64,000 nucleotides of DNA from positions 1-64,000 of the forward strand of contig CAZIGH010000019.1 of assembly GCA_964538625.1 (NCBI GenBank). Direction: 5' to 3'. The notes under the pieces are model-generated. The model saw nothing but the letters and a program-made list of their open reading frames with translations. It was not told the DNA's origin and did no database searches. This document shows, piece after piece, positions 22,237 through 31,393 of the stretch. The translations under genes were made by a program, and so were the position numbers. Position 1 is the stretch's first letter; each line of letters opens with the position of its first letter. The stretch is from JAEUHM01 sp964538625. Its GTDB lineage: Bacteria; Verrucomicrobiota; Verrucomicrobiia; Verrucomicrobiales; Verrucomicrobiaceae.

Positions 22237-24528
22237 ATGAAAACCTCGATTCTTCCTCTGTTCGCGCTCGTCTTTGCTGCCGAGGTGTCTGCCGCGCCTG
22301 ACTTGAAAGCTACCGCTTCCAGGATTGACGAGCTCGTTTCCGAAAAGCTCGTGAAGGAAAACCTGAAGCCTAATGCACCGGTGACGGACGAGGTGTTTGT
22401 GCGCCGCATCTACCTGGACATCGCGGGGCGCATCCCGACGCTCAAGGAGACGCAGGCCTTCCTGGCGGACACGGGTGCGGACAAGCGCTCCCGGCTGATC
22501 GATCAGCTTTTGGAGAGTGACGCCTACACACAGAACATGTTCAACTACTGGGCGGACATCCTGCGCTATAAGAGTCAGATGGTCGGCGGCGGGCAGAGTG
22601 CCCCGGCTGGTTTCGCCTACGCCAAGTGGCTGAAAGAAGCCATTTCCAAAAACATGCACTACGACGAGATGGTGCGCGAACTCGTCTCTGCCGATGGCAA
22701 GACTTACACCAATGGGGCTATCGGGTTCTACGTGCGGGACTACAATATGCCGCTCGACAACATGGCGGTGACCACACAGATCTTCCTGGGCACCAGCATG
22801 GTGTGCGCCCAGTGTCACAATCACCCCTTCGATAAGTGGACGCAGATGGACTACTACCAAATGGCGGCCTACACTTACGGAATGACCGCCACCAACGGCT
22901 TGAGCAATCCGCTGCTGGCACAGGCGGTCTATGGCGGGGGCGCACCCAAGAGCAAAAAAGCGAAGTCCAAAGTCACCGCTGGCGGGTTTCCCCTGCCCGA
23001 GGGCATGCAGCGCGGTGATATTGGCCGTGCGATGACCGAGATTCTCCGTCCCTTGCGTTACAACACGGTGCTGGACGAGTCGCACGCCCGTGCGCTGCGT
23101 CTGCCACAGGACTATCAATATACCGACGCGAAGCCAAGGGCCGTGGTGGAGCCGACCATTCCCGTGGCCTTCTCAAAGCAAGGTGCCGAAGCGAGCGGCG
23201 AGGTCCGCCCAGTCGATGCTTACGCAAAGTGGATGACCAGCAAGGACAACCCACGTTTCACCACCGTCATCGCCAACCGCCTCTGGAAAAAGGTGATGGG
23301 CATGGGCCTAATTGAGCCGGTGGATGAGATCACGGACTCCACGGTGCCGAGCAATCCGCAGCTCATGACCTACCTGGAGGATACCATGAAGGCTCTGGAC
23401 TACGATGTGAAAGCCTTCCTGCGCACCCTTTACAATACCGCCAGCTACCAACGCAGCGCCTACACGAAGGACGTGGAGCTGGGCCAGGTGTATCATTTTC
23501 CTGGTCCCCTCCTCCGCCGCATGTCTGCCGAGCAGATTTGGGACAGCATGGTGGCGCTCTACAAGCCCGCACCGGACACTCCGAGCACCGAGGCAAAAAT
23601 CGCAGCAGAGAATGCCATCCGCCGCGTAGAGTGGCTGGACCGCGCGCTCAACAGCCTGTCTCCGAAGGAACTCCAGGAGTGCTCCATCAAGGTGGCCGAA
23701 AAGCAGAAGGAACTGAGCGCCGAAGTGCGAAAAGCCCAGGAAGCGCTCGCTGAGGCCAACAAGACCAAAGACGAGGCGGCCATTCGCAAAGCCAAGGCCA
23801 CTGTGAACAGCCAGCGCCAGCGGCTGAGTGACGCCGTGGAGGAGATCGTCTATACCACAGGGTTCAAGAAGTTTGCGGAAATGGCCCGGCAAGGCCGCCT
23901 GGCGGAGTTCATTCAGGACGAGGAGTTTGCCAAAGAAGTGAACCTCGTGCTGAAGACGAAAAAGGGGGCGGACCTCGGCATCGACGAAGCGCTTGGTATT
24001 CTGGCCAAGCAGCGCCGCGCCCGCTATGAGGCGCAGGTACGGGAGCGTATGAAGGCCGACGCCGAGCGCTACGCCGCGAGCTTGCAAACCAAGAAGGGTG
24101 AGGACAAGATGAAGCAGAACCTTCGTGTCTGGGAGTCCTACCGCGAGAGTAACTACATCCGCGCAGCAGACGTGCGCAGCCCGGCTCCCAACGGCCACTT
24201 CCTGCGCGAGTTCGGCCAGAGCGACCGCGAGCTGGTGGAGAACGCCAACGACGAAGCCAGCGTCTCCCAGGCGCTGATGCTGCTCAATGGCAAGGTGTTC
24301 AGCCACCTGATGAATCCCTTCACGGTCATCTCCCGCAACATGGCCGAAGCTCGGAAAAATGGTGCAGATGACGTGATCGACACCGTTTACCTCAGCCTGC
24401 TGAGCCGCAAGGCCACTGAGGAAGAGAAAGCCATCCTCCGCGAAGTCGCTGACGATGCAGACGCCACCGACCGCGGTGACGTGCTCTGGACCGTGCTCAA
24501 TACCAGGCAGTTCTTCTTCATCGAGTAA
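22237..24528 (+). CDS. DUF1549/DUF1553 cytochrome-like protein
   Basis: A 763-residue exported protein from the ATG at 22237, which begins a clear signal peptide (MKTSILPLFALVFAAEVSAA). The DUF1549 domain (about 20-240) contains RRIYLDIAGRIPT and a heme-type CAQCH at 190-194. The DUF1553 domain (about 310-745) starts at TVIANRLWKKVMGMGLIEP and ends near LSRKATEEEKAILREV. Between residues 470 and 610 it has a charged helical insert. These proteins are abundant in Planctomycetes and Verrucomicrobia, and they usually pair with a DUF1501 gene; none follows here. Role unknown, though polymer degradation in the periplasm is often suggested. Confidence 0.85.
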   Translation: MKTSILPLFALVFAAEVSAAPDLKATASRIDELVSEKLVKENLKPNAPVTDEVFVRRIYLDIAGRIPTLKETQAFLADTGADKRSRLIDQLLESDAYTQNMFNYWADILRYKSQMVGGGQSAPAGFAYAKWLKEAISKNMHYDEMVRELVSADGKTYTNGAIGFYVRDYNMPLDNMAVTTQIFLGTSMVCAQCHNHPFDKWTQMDYYQMAAYTYGMTATNGLSNPLLAQAVYGGGAPKSKKAKSKVTAGGFPLPEGMQRGDIGRAMTEILRPLRYNTVLDESHARALRLPQDYQYTDAKPRAVVEPTIPVAFSKQGAEASGEVRPVDAYAKWMTSKDNPRFTTVIANRLWKKVMGMGLIEPVDEITDSTVPSNPQLMTYLEDTMKALDYDVKAFLRTLYNTASYQRSAYTKDVELGQVYHFPGPLLRRMSAEQIWDSMVALYKPAPDTPSTEAKIAAENAIRRVEWLDRALNSLSPKELQECSIKVAEKQKELSAEVRKAQEALAEANKTKDEAAIRKAKATVNSQRQRLSDAVEEIVYTTGFKKFAEMARQGRLAEFIQDEEFAKEVNLVLKTKKGADLGIDEALGILAKQRRARYEAQVRERMKADAERYAASLQTKKGEDKMKQNLRVWESYRESNYIRAADVRSPAPNGHFLREFGQSDRELVENANDEASVSQALMLLNGKVFSHLMNPFTVISRNMAEARKNGADDVIDTVYLSLLSRKATEEEKAILREVADDADATDRGDVLWTVLNTRQFFFIE

Positions 24529-24657
24529 ACCGCACTCCGGTATGAGCTCAAGCGCACCGCTTGCTTCGGCTGTGGCCATGGTGAGCGGGGTGAGGGCCAT
24601 GAGCTTTGGTGATTGGGCCTTGCGCTTCAACCACCCCCCGTCTTGGTTCAGCGCCTG

Positions 24658-25533
24658 ATGCAGCCCTTCGCTGAAAAGCACGTCCTCGGACCAGAGACCG
24701 ACTCCAAGGTGGTCCGTGCACATACACGGGACCGGAGGGAGTGGCTGCAGGGTGCGCCCGTATGCGCCGCCCTGGACGCGCACCGCATCGCGCACGCAGG
24801 CGTCATGACCGCTCGCCATCCCTACGAGATGGTGAGGCTCAGGCAGAGCGGTGTTTACTTCCTTGCCTGCGTGGAGGGAGAGGGCCGCGTGCTGGTGGAC
24901 GGCCGCTGGCAGAAACTGGGGGCGGGCATGGCCGTGGCGCTGCCAGCCTTCATGGCCAACGCCTTCCGCGCTGTGAAAGGGAAGGACTGGCGCTGCGTCT
25001 GGGTGCGCTACGAGCAGGCAAAAGACCAAGCGCCTCTGCTCACCAGCAGCTCACCGGTCATGGCCAACTTTGAAGGCTGGCCCCTTTTTCACGCCGTGAG
25101 CGGCCTCATCGCTGAAACCTCGGGTCCCCAGTCCCCTGCTGCCATGTTCCACTGGGTAGAGTTGGTTCACTCGTCCGTGCAGAAGTTTGTTACACCCTGG
25201 CGGCAGGATGACCGCCTTTGGCGTTTGTGGGACCAAGTGGCCGCAAACGTGGGTGCAGACTGGACACTGGAGGGACTCGCAGCCACCGTTCACGTAAGCC
25301 CAGAACATCTTCGCCGTCTCTGCCGGGCGGCGCTAGGTCGCAGTCCCATGCAGCACGTCATCTGGCTGCGCATGAGAAAGGCTGCCGAGCTGCTAGCCAG
25401 CACCGACCTGAAGATCGAAGCCGTCGCCAATGAAGTGGGCTACCAGAACCCGTTCGTGTTTTCTAACACCTTCAAAAAGTGGATCGGCTGGCGGCCCTCT
25501 GAGCATCGCGGAAAGGCCTCCAAAAAAGGCTGA
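24658..25533 (+). CDS. AraC-family transcriptional regulator
   Basis: A 291-residue protein from the ATG at 24658. A cupin-like N-terminal sensing domain (about 20-120, with GVYFLACVEGEGRVLVDGRW) is followed by a C-terminal AraC double helix-turn-helix (about 190-285). The first HTH is in TLEGLAATVHVSPEHLRRLCRAALG and the second in KIEAVANEVGYQNPFVFSNTFKKWIGWRPSEHR, which matches the family signature well. Its stop codon abuts the stop of the convergent pseudouridine synthase with no gap. A longer TTG start at 24613 is possible. The ligand is not predictable; sugar-responsive members are common. Confidence 0.88.
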   Translation: MQPFAEKHVLGPETDSKVVRAHTRDRREWLQGAPVCAALDAHRIAHAGVMTARHPYEMVRLRQSGVYFLACVEGEGRVLVDGRWQKLGAGMAVALPAFMANAFRAVKGKDWRCVWVRYEQAKDQAPLLTSSSPVMANFEGWPLFHAVSGLIAETSGPQSPAAMFHWVELVHSSVQKFVTPWRQDDRLWRLWDQVAANVGADWTLEGLAATVHVSPEHLRRLCRAALGRSPMQHVIWLRMRKAAELLASTDLKIEAVANEVGYQNPFVFSNTFKKWIGWRPSEHRGKASKKG

Positions 25534-26265
25534 TCACCGCACGTTCAGCGCCTTCACCTCAGCCGCAGTCAACGCCCGCGTTTTCCCCTTCTCCAGGCTG
25601 CCAAGCTCCAGCGGACCTATGGCAACGCGGATGAGGCGCAGCACCTCGCAGCCCAGCGCTTCCAGCAACCGGCGAATCTGGCGGTTTTTGCCTTCGCAGA
25701 GCGTAACGACCAGCCAGGAAGTCTTGCCGCCGCTGCGCAGGAAGTCTGCACCCCGGGCACTCAGTTTTTCGCCATCCACGGTCACGCCCTGGACCATGCG
25801 CTGAAGCAGTGCCTCATCAGCTACCGCGTCGATCTGCACGTGATATACCTTGTCCACATGGGAATCAGGGTTGATGAGGCCATCTCCCCAGGCGTTGTCA
25901 TTGGTCAGCAGGAGCAGCCCCTCGCTTGCCTTGTCCAGACGTCCTACCGCAGACAGGTGGCATTTCTTGAACTCCGGCGGCAGAAGATCGAAGACCGTCT
26001 GCCGTTCCAGTTCATCCCTGGCTGTTGTGACAAACCCGCGCGGCTTGTTGAGCATGAGGTAAATCTTCCTAGCCGCCGAGACGATTTCCCCATCCACCTC
26101 GATGCGGTCCCTTGACGCATCTGTTGGAAAATCAGGATTCCGCCGGATGACCCCGTCCACCATCACCCGTCCCGCCTTGATAAGCTCCACCGCCGCCGAG
26201 CGCGAGCAGAAGCCGAGCTTGGACAGTGCGCGGGAAAGGCCGTGGCGTTGATGTGAAGCGGACAT
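25534..26265 (-). CDS. rRNA pseudouridine synthase (RsuA/RluB/RluF family)
   Basis: A 243-residue enzyme from the ATG at 26265; a GTG at 26307 would give a longer form. It has an N-terminal S4 RNA-binding domain (GLSRALSKLGFCSRSAAVELIKAGRVMVDG) and a catalytic domain with the family motif GRLDKASEGLLLLTND carrying the nucleophilic Asp. The motif EGKNRQIRRLLEALG near the C-terminus fits the RluB/RluF group. It isomerises a specific uridine in ribosomal RNA, but the exact site cannot be assigned from sequence by eye. Confidence 0.9.
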   Translation of the reverse strand: MSASHQRHGLSRALSKLGFCSRSAAVELIKAGRVMVDGVIRRNPDFPTDASRDRIEVDGEIVSAARKIYLMLNKPRGFVTTARDELERQTVFDLLPPEFKKCHLSAVGRLDKASEGLLLLTNDNAWGDGLINPDSHVDKVYHVQIDAVADEALLQRMVQGVTVDGEKLSARGADFLRSGGKTSWLVVTLCEGKNRQIRRLLEALGCEVLRLIRVAIGPLELGSLEKGKTRALTAAEVKALNVR

Positions 26266-26375
26266 GAGAAGGGTTCGTGAAAGCACTTTGATCCTATCAC
26301 GAAACACCGAAAGTCATCGCCCGTAACTCCGGTGGACTAACTTGACTAATCATCACTGCTGATGGATCACACTGC

Positions 26376-26618
26376 ATGACCACCATCACCACACACGAAG
26401 CCAAAACACACTTGTCCCGGTATCTGGCCAAGGTGGCAGAAGGTGAGCAGTTTACCATAGCGCGGGGGAAGACTCCCATCGCCCTGCTCATGCCTCTGCC
26501 AGCTGAAGCCAAAAAGCCGCGCCCGAAAGTGGGGGAGATTCTTGGTGAGCCTTTTGACTTTCCAGATGATGCGTTCGCGCCTTTAACGGAGGAAGAACTA
26601 AAGGAGTGGGGTCTCTAG
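26376..26618 (+). CDS. Phd/YefM-type antitoxin
   Basis: An 80-residue protein. Its N-terminal half is the Phd/YefM DNA-binding fold: TTITTHEAKTHLSRYLAKVAEGEQFTI (in two motifs) followed by ARGKTPIALLMPL. The acidic C-terminal half (FDFPDDAFAPLTEEELKEW) should thread into the toxin groove and neutralise it. The stop codon is directly followed by the toxin start with no spacer, typical of type II toxin-antitoxin operons, which are usually autorepressed by the complex. Confidence 0.88.
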   Translation: MTTITTHEAKTHLSRYLAKVAEGEQFTIARGKTPIALLMPLPAEAKKPRPKVGEILGEPFDFPDDAFAPLTEEELKEWGL

Positions 26619-27005
26619 ATGAGGTGTCTTCTGGATACATGTGCCTTTTTATGGATGTCCCAAACGCCGACCCGGCTGTCGTCGCCCGCAGCTTCAGTTA
26701 TTAATGACTCCCGCACCGAACTCTATGTGAGCGTCGTCAGTATCTGGGAAGTGGTCATGAAGCACTCCGCAGGAAAGCTCCCTCTACCAGGTTCACCGAG
26801 ACTTTGGGTGGCTGAAAAACTGAGGTACCACGATGTTCAGGTTCTCGAACTGACTCCCTCGGCCATCTTCACCAGCGGCGAGCTGCCCCACATCCATCAT
26901 GACCCCTTTGACCGGCTCCTCGCAGCACAGGCTATGGAAGAAGGAATGACGATCTTGTCTCCAAATGTCCCCATCTCGCTCCTCGGTGCGTCTCGGATTT
27001 GGTGA
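26619..27005 (+). CDS. VapC-like PIN-domain toxin
   Basis: A 128-residue PIN-domain ribonuclease. Acidic residues expected at the metal site are visible: D6 in MRCLLDTC, Glu in SVVSIWEVVMK and the Asp pair in HHDPFDRLLAAQA. The fourth acidic position, usually in a TxD motif, reads LSPN, so an Asn replaces Asp; many active PIN toxins tolerate changes here. It follows the antitoxin with no gap. VapC toxins typically cleave tRNA or rRNA; the target here is unknown. Confidence 0.87.
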   Translation: MRCLLDTCAFLWMSQTPTRLSSPAASVINDSRTELYVSVVSIWEVVMKHSAGKLPLPGSPRLWVAEKLRYHDVQVLELTPSAIFTSGELPHIHHDPFDRLLAAQAMEEGMTILSPNVPISLLGASRIW

Positions 27006-27099
27006 AGGGGGGGTAGCCAACTGATGAAGGTTTGGAAAATGCGCCGCGCGCCAGTTTGACCTGCCGCCATCCCTCGCCATAAAGAACCGCTCACATCTC

Positions 27100-29529
27100 A
27101 TGAGCGCCACCCCAGCCACGCGAGCCGACTTCACTCACATCCCCATCACTAACCTGTCCGGGGAGGAGCTGCTGAGCCTGAGCAAAAAGATGAAGCTCTC
27201 TCTCTCCCAGGAGGACATGCTGGTGGTGCAGAAGATCTTCAAGGAAGAGAACCGTGAGCCTACCGAGGTGGAACTGGAAGTCATCGCTCAAACCTGGAGC
27301 GAGCACTGCAAGCACCGCATCTTCGGAGCGAAGATCGAGCACACGCTGGACGGCAAAGCCGAGACCGTGGATGGCCTGTTCAAGACCTACATCCGTGCGG
27401 TGACCCACCGCATCATGGAGAAGAAGCCAGACTTCGTGCTCAGCGCCTTCGTGGACAACGCAGGTTTCGTGAAGCTGGACGCGGACCTAGCTGTCTGCCT
27501 CAAAGCGGAGACTCACAATCACCCGAGCGCCATCGAACCCTACGCCGGCGCGAACACCGGCCTAGGAGGCGTGATCCGCGACATTTTGGGCGCTGGCAAG
27601 GGTGCCAAACCCGTCGCCTCGCTGGATGTGTTCTGCTTTGGCCCGCCCGATACCAAGCAGGAGGACATCAAGGCCAAGGACGTGATCCACCCCCTCGGCA
27701 TCATGCGCGGCGTGGTGCGGGGTGTGCGCGACTATGGGAACCGCATGGGCATCCCGACCACGAGTGGTGCCATCCAGTTCGACGACACCTTCATTTACAA
27801 TCCGCTCGTCTTCTGTGGCACGATGGGGGTCATCCCCATCAAAGACATCGCGAAAGAAATCAAACCCGGACACATTCTCATCGCCGCCGGAGGGCGCACT
27901 GGAAAGGATGGGCTCAAGGGCGCGACCTTCTCTAGTGTCTCGCTTACCACGAGCAGCCATGAGGAAGACCAGACAGCGGTGCAAATAGGCAACCCCATCG
28001 AAGAAAAGAAAGTGGCGGACTTCATCCTCGCCGCACGAGAGAAGGGGCTGATCCAGTTCGTCACGGACTGCGGAGCTGGCGGATTCAGCAGCGCAGCCGG
28101 GGAAATGCTCAGTGAGGTCGGAGGAGAAGTGTGGCTCGAAAACGCACCTCTCAAGGCACCCGATTTGAAAAGCTGGCAAATTTTCATCAGCGAGAGCCAG
28201 GAGCGCATGGTCATGGCTGTCGAAGAAAAGGACGTGCCCGAGCTACAAAAGATAGCCGACATCTACGAGACCGAAATGTTCCGCCTGGGCAAGGCAGATG
28301 GTACCGGCATCCTCAAGGTCACCCACCACGGCGAGCCAGTCTGCACGCTGGACTGCCGCAAGCTCCATGAAGCCCCGCGCCGCCACATGAAAGCGGAGTG
28401 GACCACCACCAACGCAGACGAAGGAGATGTTTACATCCCCATCGAAGATGAAGCCACCGGCAACGAGTTGCTCAAGGCGCTGCTCGCTGACTTCGCCATC
28501 GTTTCGCGCGAGCCGATCATCCGTGAGTATGACCACGAAGTGCAGGGAAACACGGTGCTCAAACCCCTGGCCGGTGCCTCCGGTGATGCGCCGCAAGACG
28601 GCTCGGTGATCCGCATCGACGGAAGCGACCAACTCGCCGCCATGGCCGTGGCCCTTCTGCCAGAGTGGGGCAAAACGCATCCACACCTCATGGGCCGCGC
28701 CTGTGTGGACGAGTGCTTCCGCCAGCTCATCGCCATGGGATGCAATCCGGATCGCATCGCCATCCTGGACAACTTCTGCATGGGCAATCCCGATGATCAC
28801 CGCGAACTCGGTGCGCTCGTGGAGACTGTCAAAGGCATGGCCATCACCGCTGAGGCCTATGGAGCACCATTTGTCTCTGGCAAGGACTCCTTCTACAACT
28901 ACTTCAAGACGGACGAAGGCCCTATCTCCATCCCTGTCACCCTGCTTGTCAGCGGATTCGGCGTCATCGAGAAGCCGGAACACGTCATCGGAGCCAGCAT
29001 CCGCGGCAGCGGTCGCAAGCTCGCCCTCGTCGGTGAAGCTTCCAGCGGCCTGGCAGGGAGCGTCTTCGCCCGCATCATCAAAAAGGGTGCCGATGATGAA
29101 GAAGTCAGCTTCCCTGTGCCGCCGGAGTTCGAGGAAGAGATAGCCCTCACCTACTACCGCAACTACCACGAACTCGTGAAAAAGGGAGTCGTGCTCAGCG
29201 CGCACGACATCAGCGAGGGTGGCCTGGCCGTCGCCTTGGCCGAGATGGGTTTCAGCGGCAAGGCCGGACTCAAGGTGGATCTCTCTAACGTGCCCACCCG
29301 CGATGATACCCCAGCCGCAGAGCACTTGTTCGGCGAAACTCCGGGGCGCATCGTCTTCGAGTTCGAAGACCAGCACACCCAACTCGTCGAAGAGGCCGGC
29401 TTCACCATCATCGGTGAAACGACCGCAGACGGCTATCTCACCATCACCAACGGCGAAGACAAACTCATCCACGCCCGGATCAGCGAACTCAAGCCCATCT
29501 GGCAGGGCGGACTGACCACATGGTATTAA
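27100..29529 (+). CDS. purL: Phosphoribosylformylglycinamidine synthase subunit PurL
   Basis: Catalyses the ATP- and ammonia-dependent conversion of FGAR to FGAM in purine synthesis. At 809 residues it is the small-type PurL, which needs PurQ for ammonia and PurS for assembly. Visible signatures include SEHCKHRIF near the N-terminus, the substrate-binding AETHNHPSAIEPY, GAGGFSSAAGEM, and the second half with PLAGASGDAPQDG and HDISEGGLAVALAEMGF. PurQ follows after 24 bases; no PurS gene is adjacent. The start at 27100 gives a natural N-terminus. Confidence 0.96.
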   Translation: MSATPATRADFTHIPITNLSGEELLSLSKKMKLSLSQEDMLVVQKIFKEENREPTEVELEVIAQTWSEHCKHRIFGAKIEHTLDGKAETVDGLFKTYIRAVTHRIMEKKPDFVLSAFVDNAGFVKLDADLAVCLKAETHNHPSAIEPYAGANTGLGGVIRDILGAGKGAKPVASLDVFCFGPPDTKQEDIKAKDVIHPLGIMRGVVRGVRDYGNRMGIPTTSGAIQFDDTFIYNPLVFCGTMGVIPIKDIAKEIKPGHILIAAGGRTGKDGLKGATFSSVSLTTSSHEEDQTAVQIGNPIEEKKVADFILAAREKGLIQFVTDCGAGGFSSAAGEMLSEVGGEVWLENAPLKAPDLKSWQIFISESQERMVMAVEEKDVPELQKIADIYETEMFRLGKADGTGILKVTHHGEPVCTLDCRKLHEAPRRHMKAEWTTTNADEGDVYIPIEDEATGNELLKALLADFAIVSREPIIREYDHEVQGNTVLKPLAGASGDAPQDGSVIRIDGSDQLAAMAVALLPEWGKTHPHLMGRACVDECFRQLIAMGCNPDRIAILDNFCMGNPDDHRELGALVETVKGMAITAEAYGAPFVSGKDSFYNYFKTDEGPISIPVTLLVSGFGVIEKPEHVIGASIRGSGRKLALVGEASSGLAGSVFARIIKKGADDEEVSFPVPPEFEEEIALTYYRNYHELVKKGVVLSAHDISEGGLAVALAEMGFSGKAGLKVDLSNVPTRDDTPAAEHLFGETPGRIVFEFEDQHTQLVEEAGFTIIGETTADGYLTITNGEDKLIHARISELKPIWQGGLTTWY

Positions 29530-29553
29530 CACTCAACCGCAGTATTCACGTTC

Positions 29554-30261
29554 ATGCCCACGCCCCACGCTCTTCTCATCAAGTTCCCCGGAACGAACTG
29601 CGACAACGAAACCTCCCGCGCGCTTCGCGAAGCGGGTTTCACTGCTGAGGTGCTGCCTGTGGCACTGCTGGAGGCCTCCGCACTCGACAAAGCGCAGATG
29701 GTGGTCTTCTCCGGCGGCTTCAGTTACGGAGACTACGTGATGAGTGGCCGCATTGCTCAACTTATTACCAAAAGCAAACTCGGTGACAGGCTTCAGTCCT
29801 TCGTGCAGAACGGCGGTTACGCTATGGGCATCTGCAACGGCTTTCAGATCCTCACGCAGCTTGACCTTCTGCCCCGCGGCTCGCTCGTTCACAATGAGTC
29901 TGGCCACTTCATCTGCAAGTGGGCGGGACTCAAGCGCAATGCCGCCAGCCCCTACTTGAATGGACTGCCCGATGAGTTTGAACTCCCCATAGCCCATGCT
30001 GAAGGCCGCTTCGTTGGGGTAGGCGATGATGCAAAGACCTACGTGGCAAGCGGGCGCGCAGCGCTTCTCTATACCAGCAACGTGAATGGCTCCTCCGAGC
30101 AGATAGCCGGCCTCCAGGATGAGACCGGGCGCGTCTTCGGCCTCATGCCACACCCGGAACGCTTCACTGCCCGCAGTCACCACTATGATCCGGATTGGGC
30201 GGGCGCGGAGAAAGGCTGGGGTTATTACATGTTCAAGTCCGTACGCGAAGCGATGAACTGA
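29554..30261 (+). CDS. purQ: Phosphoribosylformylglycinamidine synthase glutaminase subunit PurQ
   Basis: A 235-residue class I glutamine amidotransferase that supplies ammonia to PurL. The nucleophile is C94 in MGICNGFQIL and the His-Glu pair is in MPHPERF near residue 205. The N-terminus LIKFPGTNCDNE is typical of PurQ. It lies in an operon with purL. A GC-rich hairpin follows the stop. Confidence 0.96.
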   Translation: MPTPHALLIKFPGTNCDNETSRALREAGFTAEVLPVALLEASALDKAQMVVFSGGFSYGDYVMSGRIAQLITKSKLGDRLQSFVQNGGYAMGICNGFQILTQLDLLPRGSLVHNESGHFICKWAGLKRNAASPYLNGLPDEFELPIAHAEGRFVGVGDDAKTYVASGRAALLYTSNVNGSSEQIAGLQDETGRVFGLMPHPERFTARSHHYDPDWAGAEKGWGYYMFKSVREAMN

Positions 30262-30263
30262 AA

Positions 30264-30277
30264 GCCGGCCTTCCGGC
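30264..30277. terminator. Hairpin between convergent purQ and antiporter genes
   Basis: GCCGG (30264-30268) and CCGGC (30273-30277) form a 5-bp GC stem with a four-base loop directly after the purQ stop, in the 31-base gap between convergent genes. There is no T-run, so efficient intrinsic termination is uncertain; it could serve both strands weakly. Confidence 0.35.
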
Positions 30278-30292
30278 CATGCTTCACCTCCA

Positions 30293-31246
30293 TCAAGCCT
30301 TGGGCCAGATCCAAGCGATGTAGCCCACGTAGCCAGCCAGGAGGAGAATGCCCTCCATCCTGCTGAGACGGTTTCCGGTGCGCATGACGGGCAGCAGAAC
30401 GAGTGCGAAGCCCAGACACACATAAATATCCGTCATCTGGATGCCACCGCCCGTCATGGGCTTGACCAATGAGGCTCCGCCCAGGATGCCGAGGAGATTG
30501 AAGATATTTGAGCCGATCACATTGCCCAGCGCGATGTCCGGCTCATTCTTGGAGGCCGCCACCACGCAAGTGACCAGCTCAGGCAGGCTCGTTCCCACGG
30601 CCACGATCGTGAGACCTATGATGGCCTCACTCACACCGAAGAGCCGCGCAAAACCCACCGACCCATCCACCATGAAGCGTGCCCCCAACACCAGCAATAC
30701 CAGCCCCCCAATGACGAAAAGCACATCCTTCCCGACGCTGCCGCCTGAGGGATGCACCGCCTCCTCATACTCTGCCGTGACCTCGGCAGACGGGGTCATG
30801 CGCTTGGCATAAGTGACCGTGAACACCACGTAAGCCAGCAGCCCAGCCACCAACAGGCCGCCCTCCAGCCGCCCCACATCCAGGTCCGAAAGAATCCACC
30901 ACGCGATGAGACTGACGCCTACCATGATCGGCGCGTCGAGTTTCAGGATTTGGTTCTGCACTTTGAGCGGACAAATCAACGCCGTGAGGCCAAGGATAAG
31001 GCCAATGTTCAGAATGTTGGAGCCGACGACGTTACCGATGGCGATGGCACCCTGGTCATCGAGCGAGGCCTTCACGCTCACCACCAGCTCTGGCGCGCTC
31101 GTGCCGAACGCCACCACGGTGAGACCCACCACAAGCGGCGTGAGGCCCAGCCTCAGAGCCAGCGAGCTGCTCCCGCGTATGAGCCCCTCACCGCCAAAGT
31201 AAAGCAACACCAACCCCGCAACTATGCTCAGTAAATAAATCGTCAT
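30293..31246 (-). CDS. Calcium/sodium antiporter (CaCA family)
   Basis: A 317-residue membrane protein with ten helices in two inverted halves. Each half carries the family alpha-repeat: VGLTVVAFGTSAPELVVSV with GNVVGSNILNIGLILGL in the first, and IGLTIVAVGTSLPELVTC with GNVIGSNIFNLLGILG in the second. The Glu in each PEL motif and the Asn in GSN are the ion-coordinating residues. It exchanges Ca2+ for Na+ or K+ across the cytoplasmic membrane, similar to YrbG proteins. It is divergent from the PQQ-type protein. Confidence 0.92.
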   Translation of the reverse strand: MTIYLLSIVAGLVLLYFGGEGLIRGSSSLALRLGLTPLVVGLTVVAFGTSAPELVVSVKASLDDQGAIAIGNVVGSNILNIGLILGLTALICPLKVQNQILKLDAPIMVGVSLIAWWILSDLDVGRLEGGLLVAGLLAYVVFTVTYAKRMTPSAEVTAEYEEAVHPSGGSVGKDVLFVIGGLVLLVLGARFMVDGSVGFARLFGVSEAIIGLTIVAVGTSLPELVTCVVAASKNEPDIALGNVIGSNIFNLLGILGGASLVKPMTGGGIQMTDIYVCLGFALVLLPVMRTGNRLSRMEGILLLAGYVGYIAWIWPKA

Positions 31247-31393
31247 CTGTGTCTCGTGCGCTCACTTTACGCCGCCAGATGCAACCACGATGCGTGCCGC
31301 ATTCAACTGGCGTCGGTGCATTTTTGGCCGGAGCGCAGGAACTTGTGCCATCTGCGCCATTCTGCCGCTTCACGGACGTATGTCCCTCCTGTC

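Noticed and set aside
21999..22409. A 136-codon minus-strand frame across the DUF1549 start
   Set aside because: It overlaps the signal peptide and domain start of the plus-strand gene and lacks any motif.
23308..25029. A 573-codon minus-strand frame opposite the DUF1549 gene and the AraC gene
   Set aside because: It covers two genes with clear domains on the plus strand and has no motif of its own.
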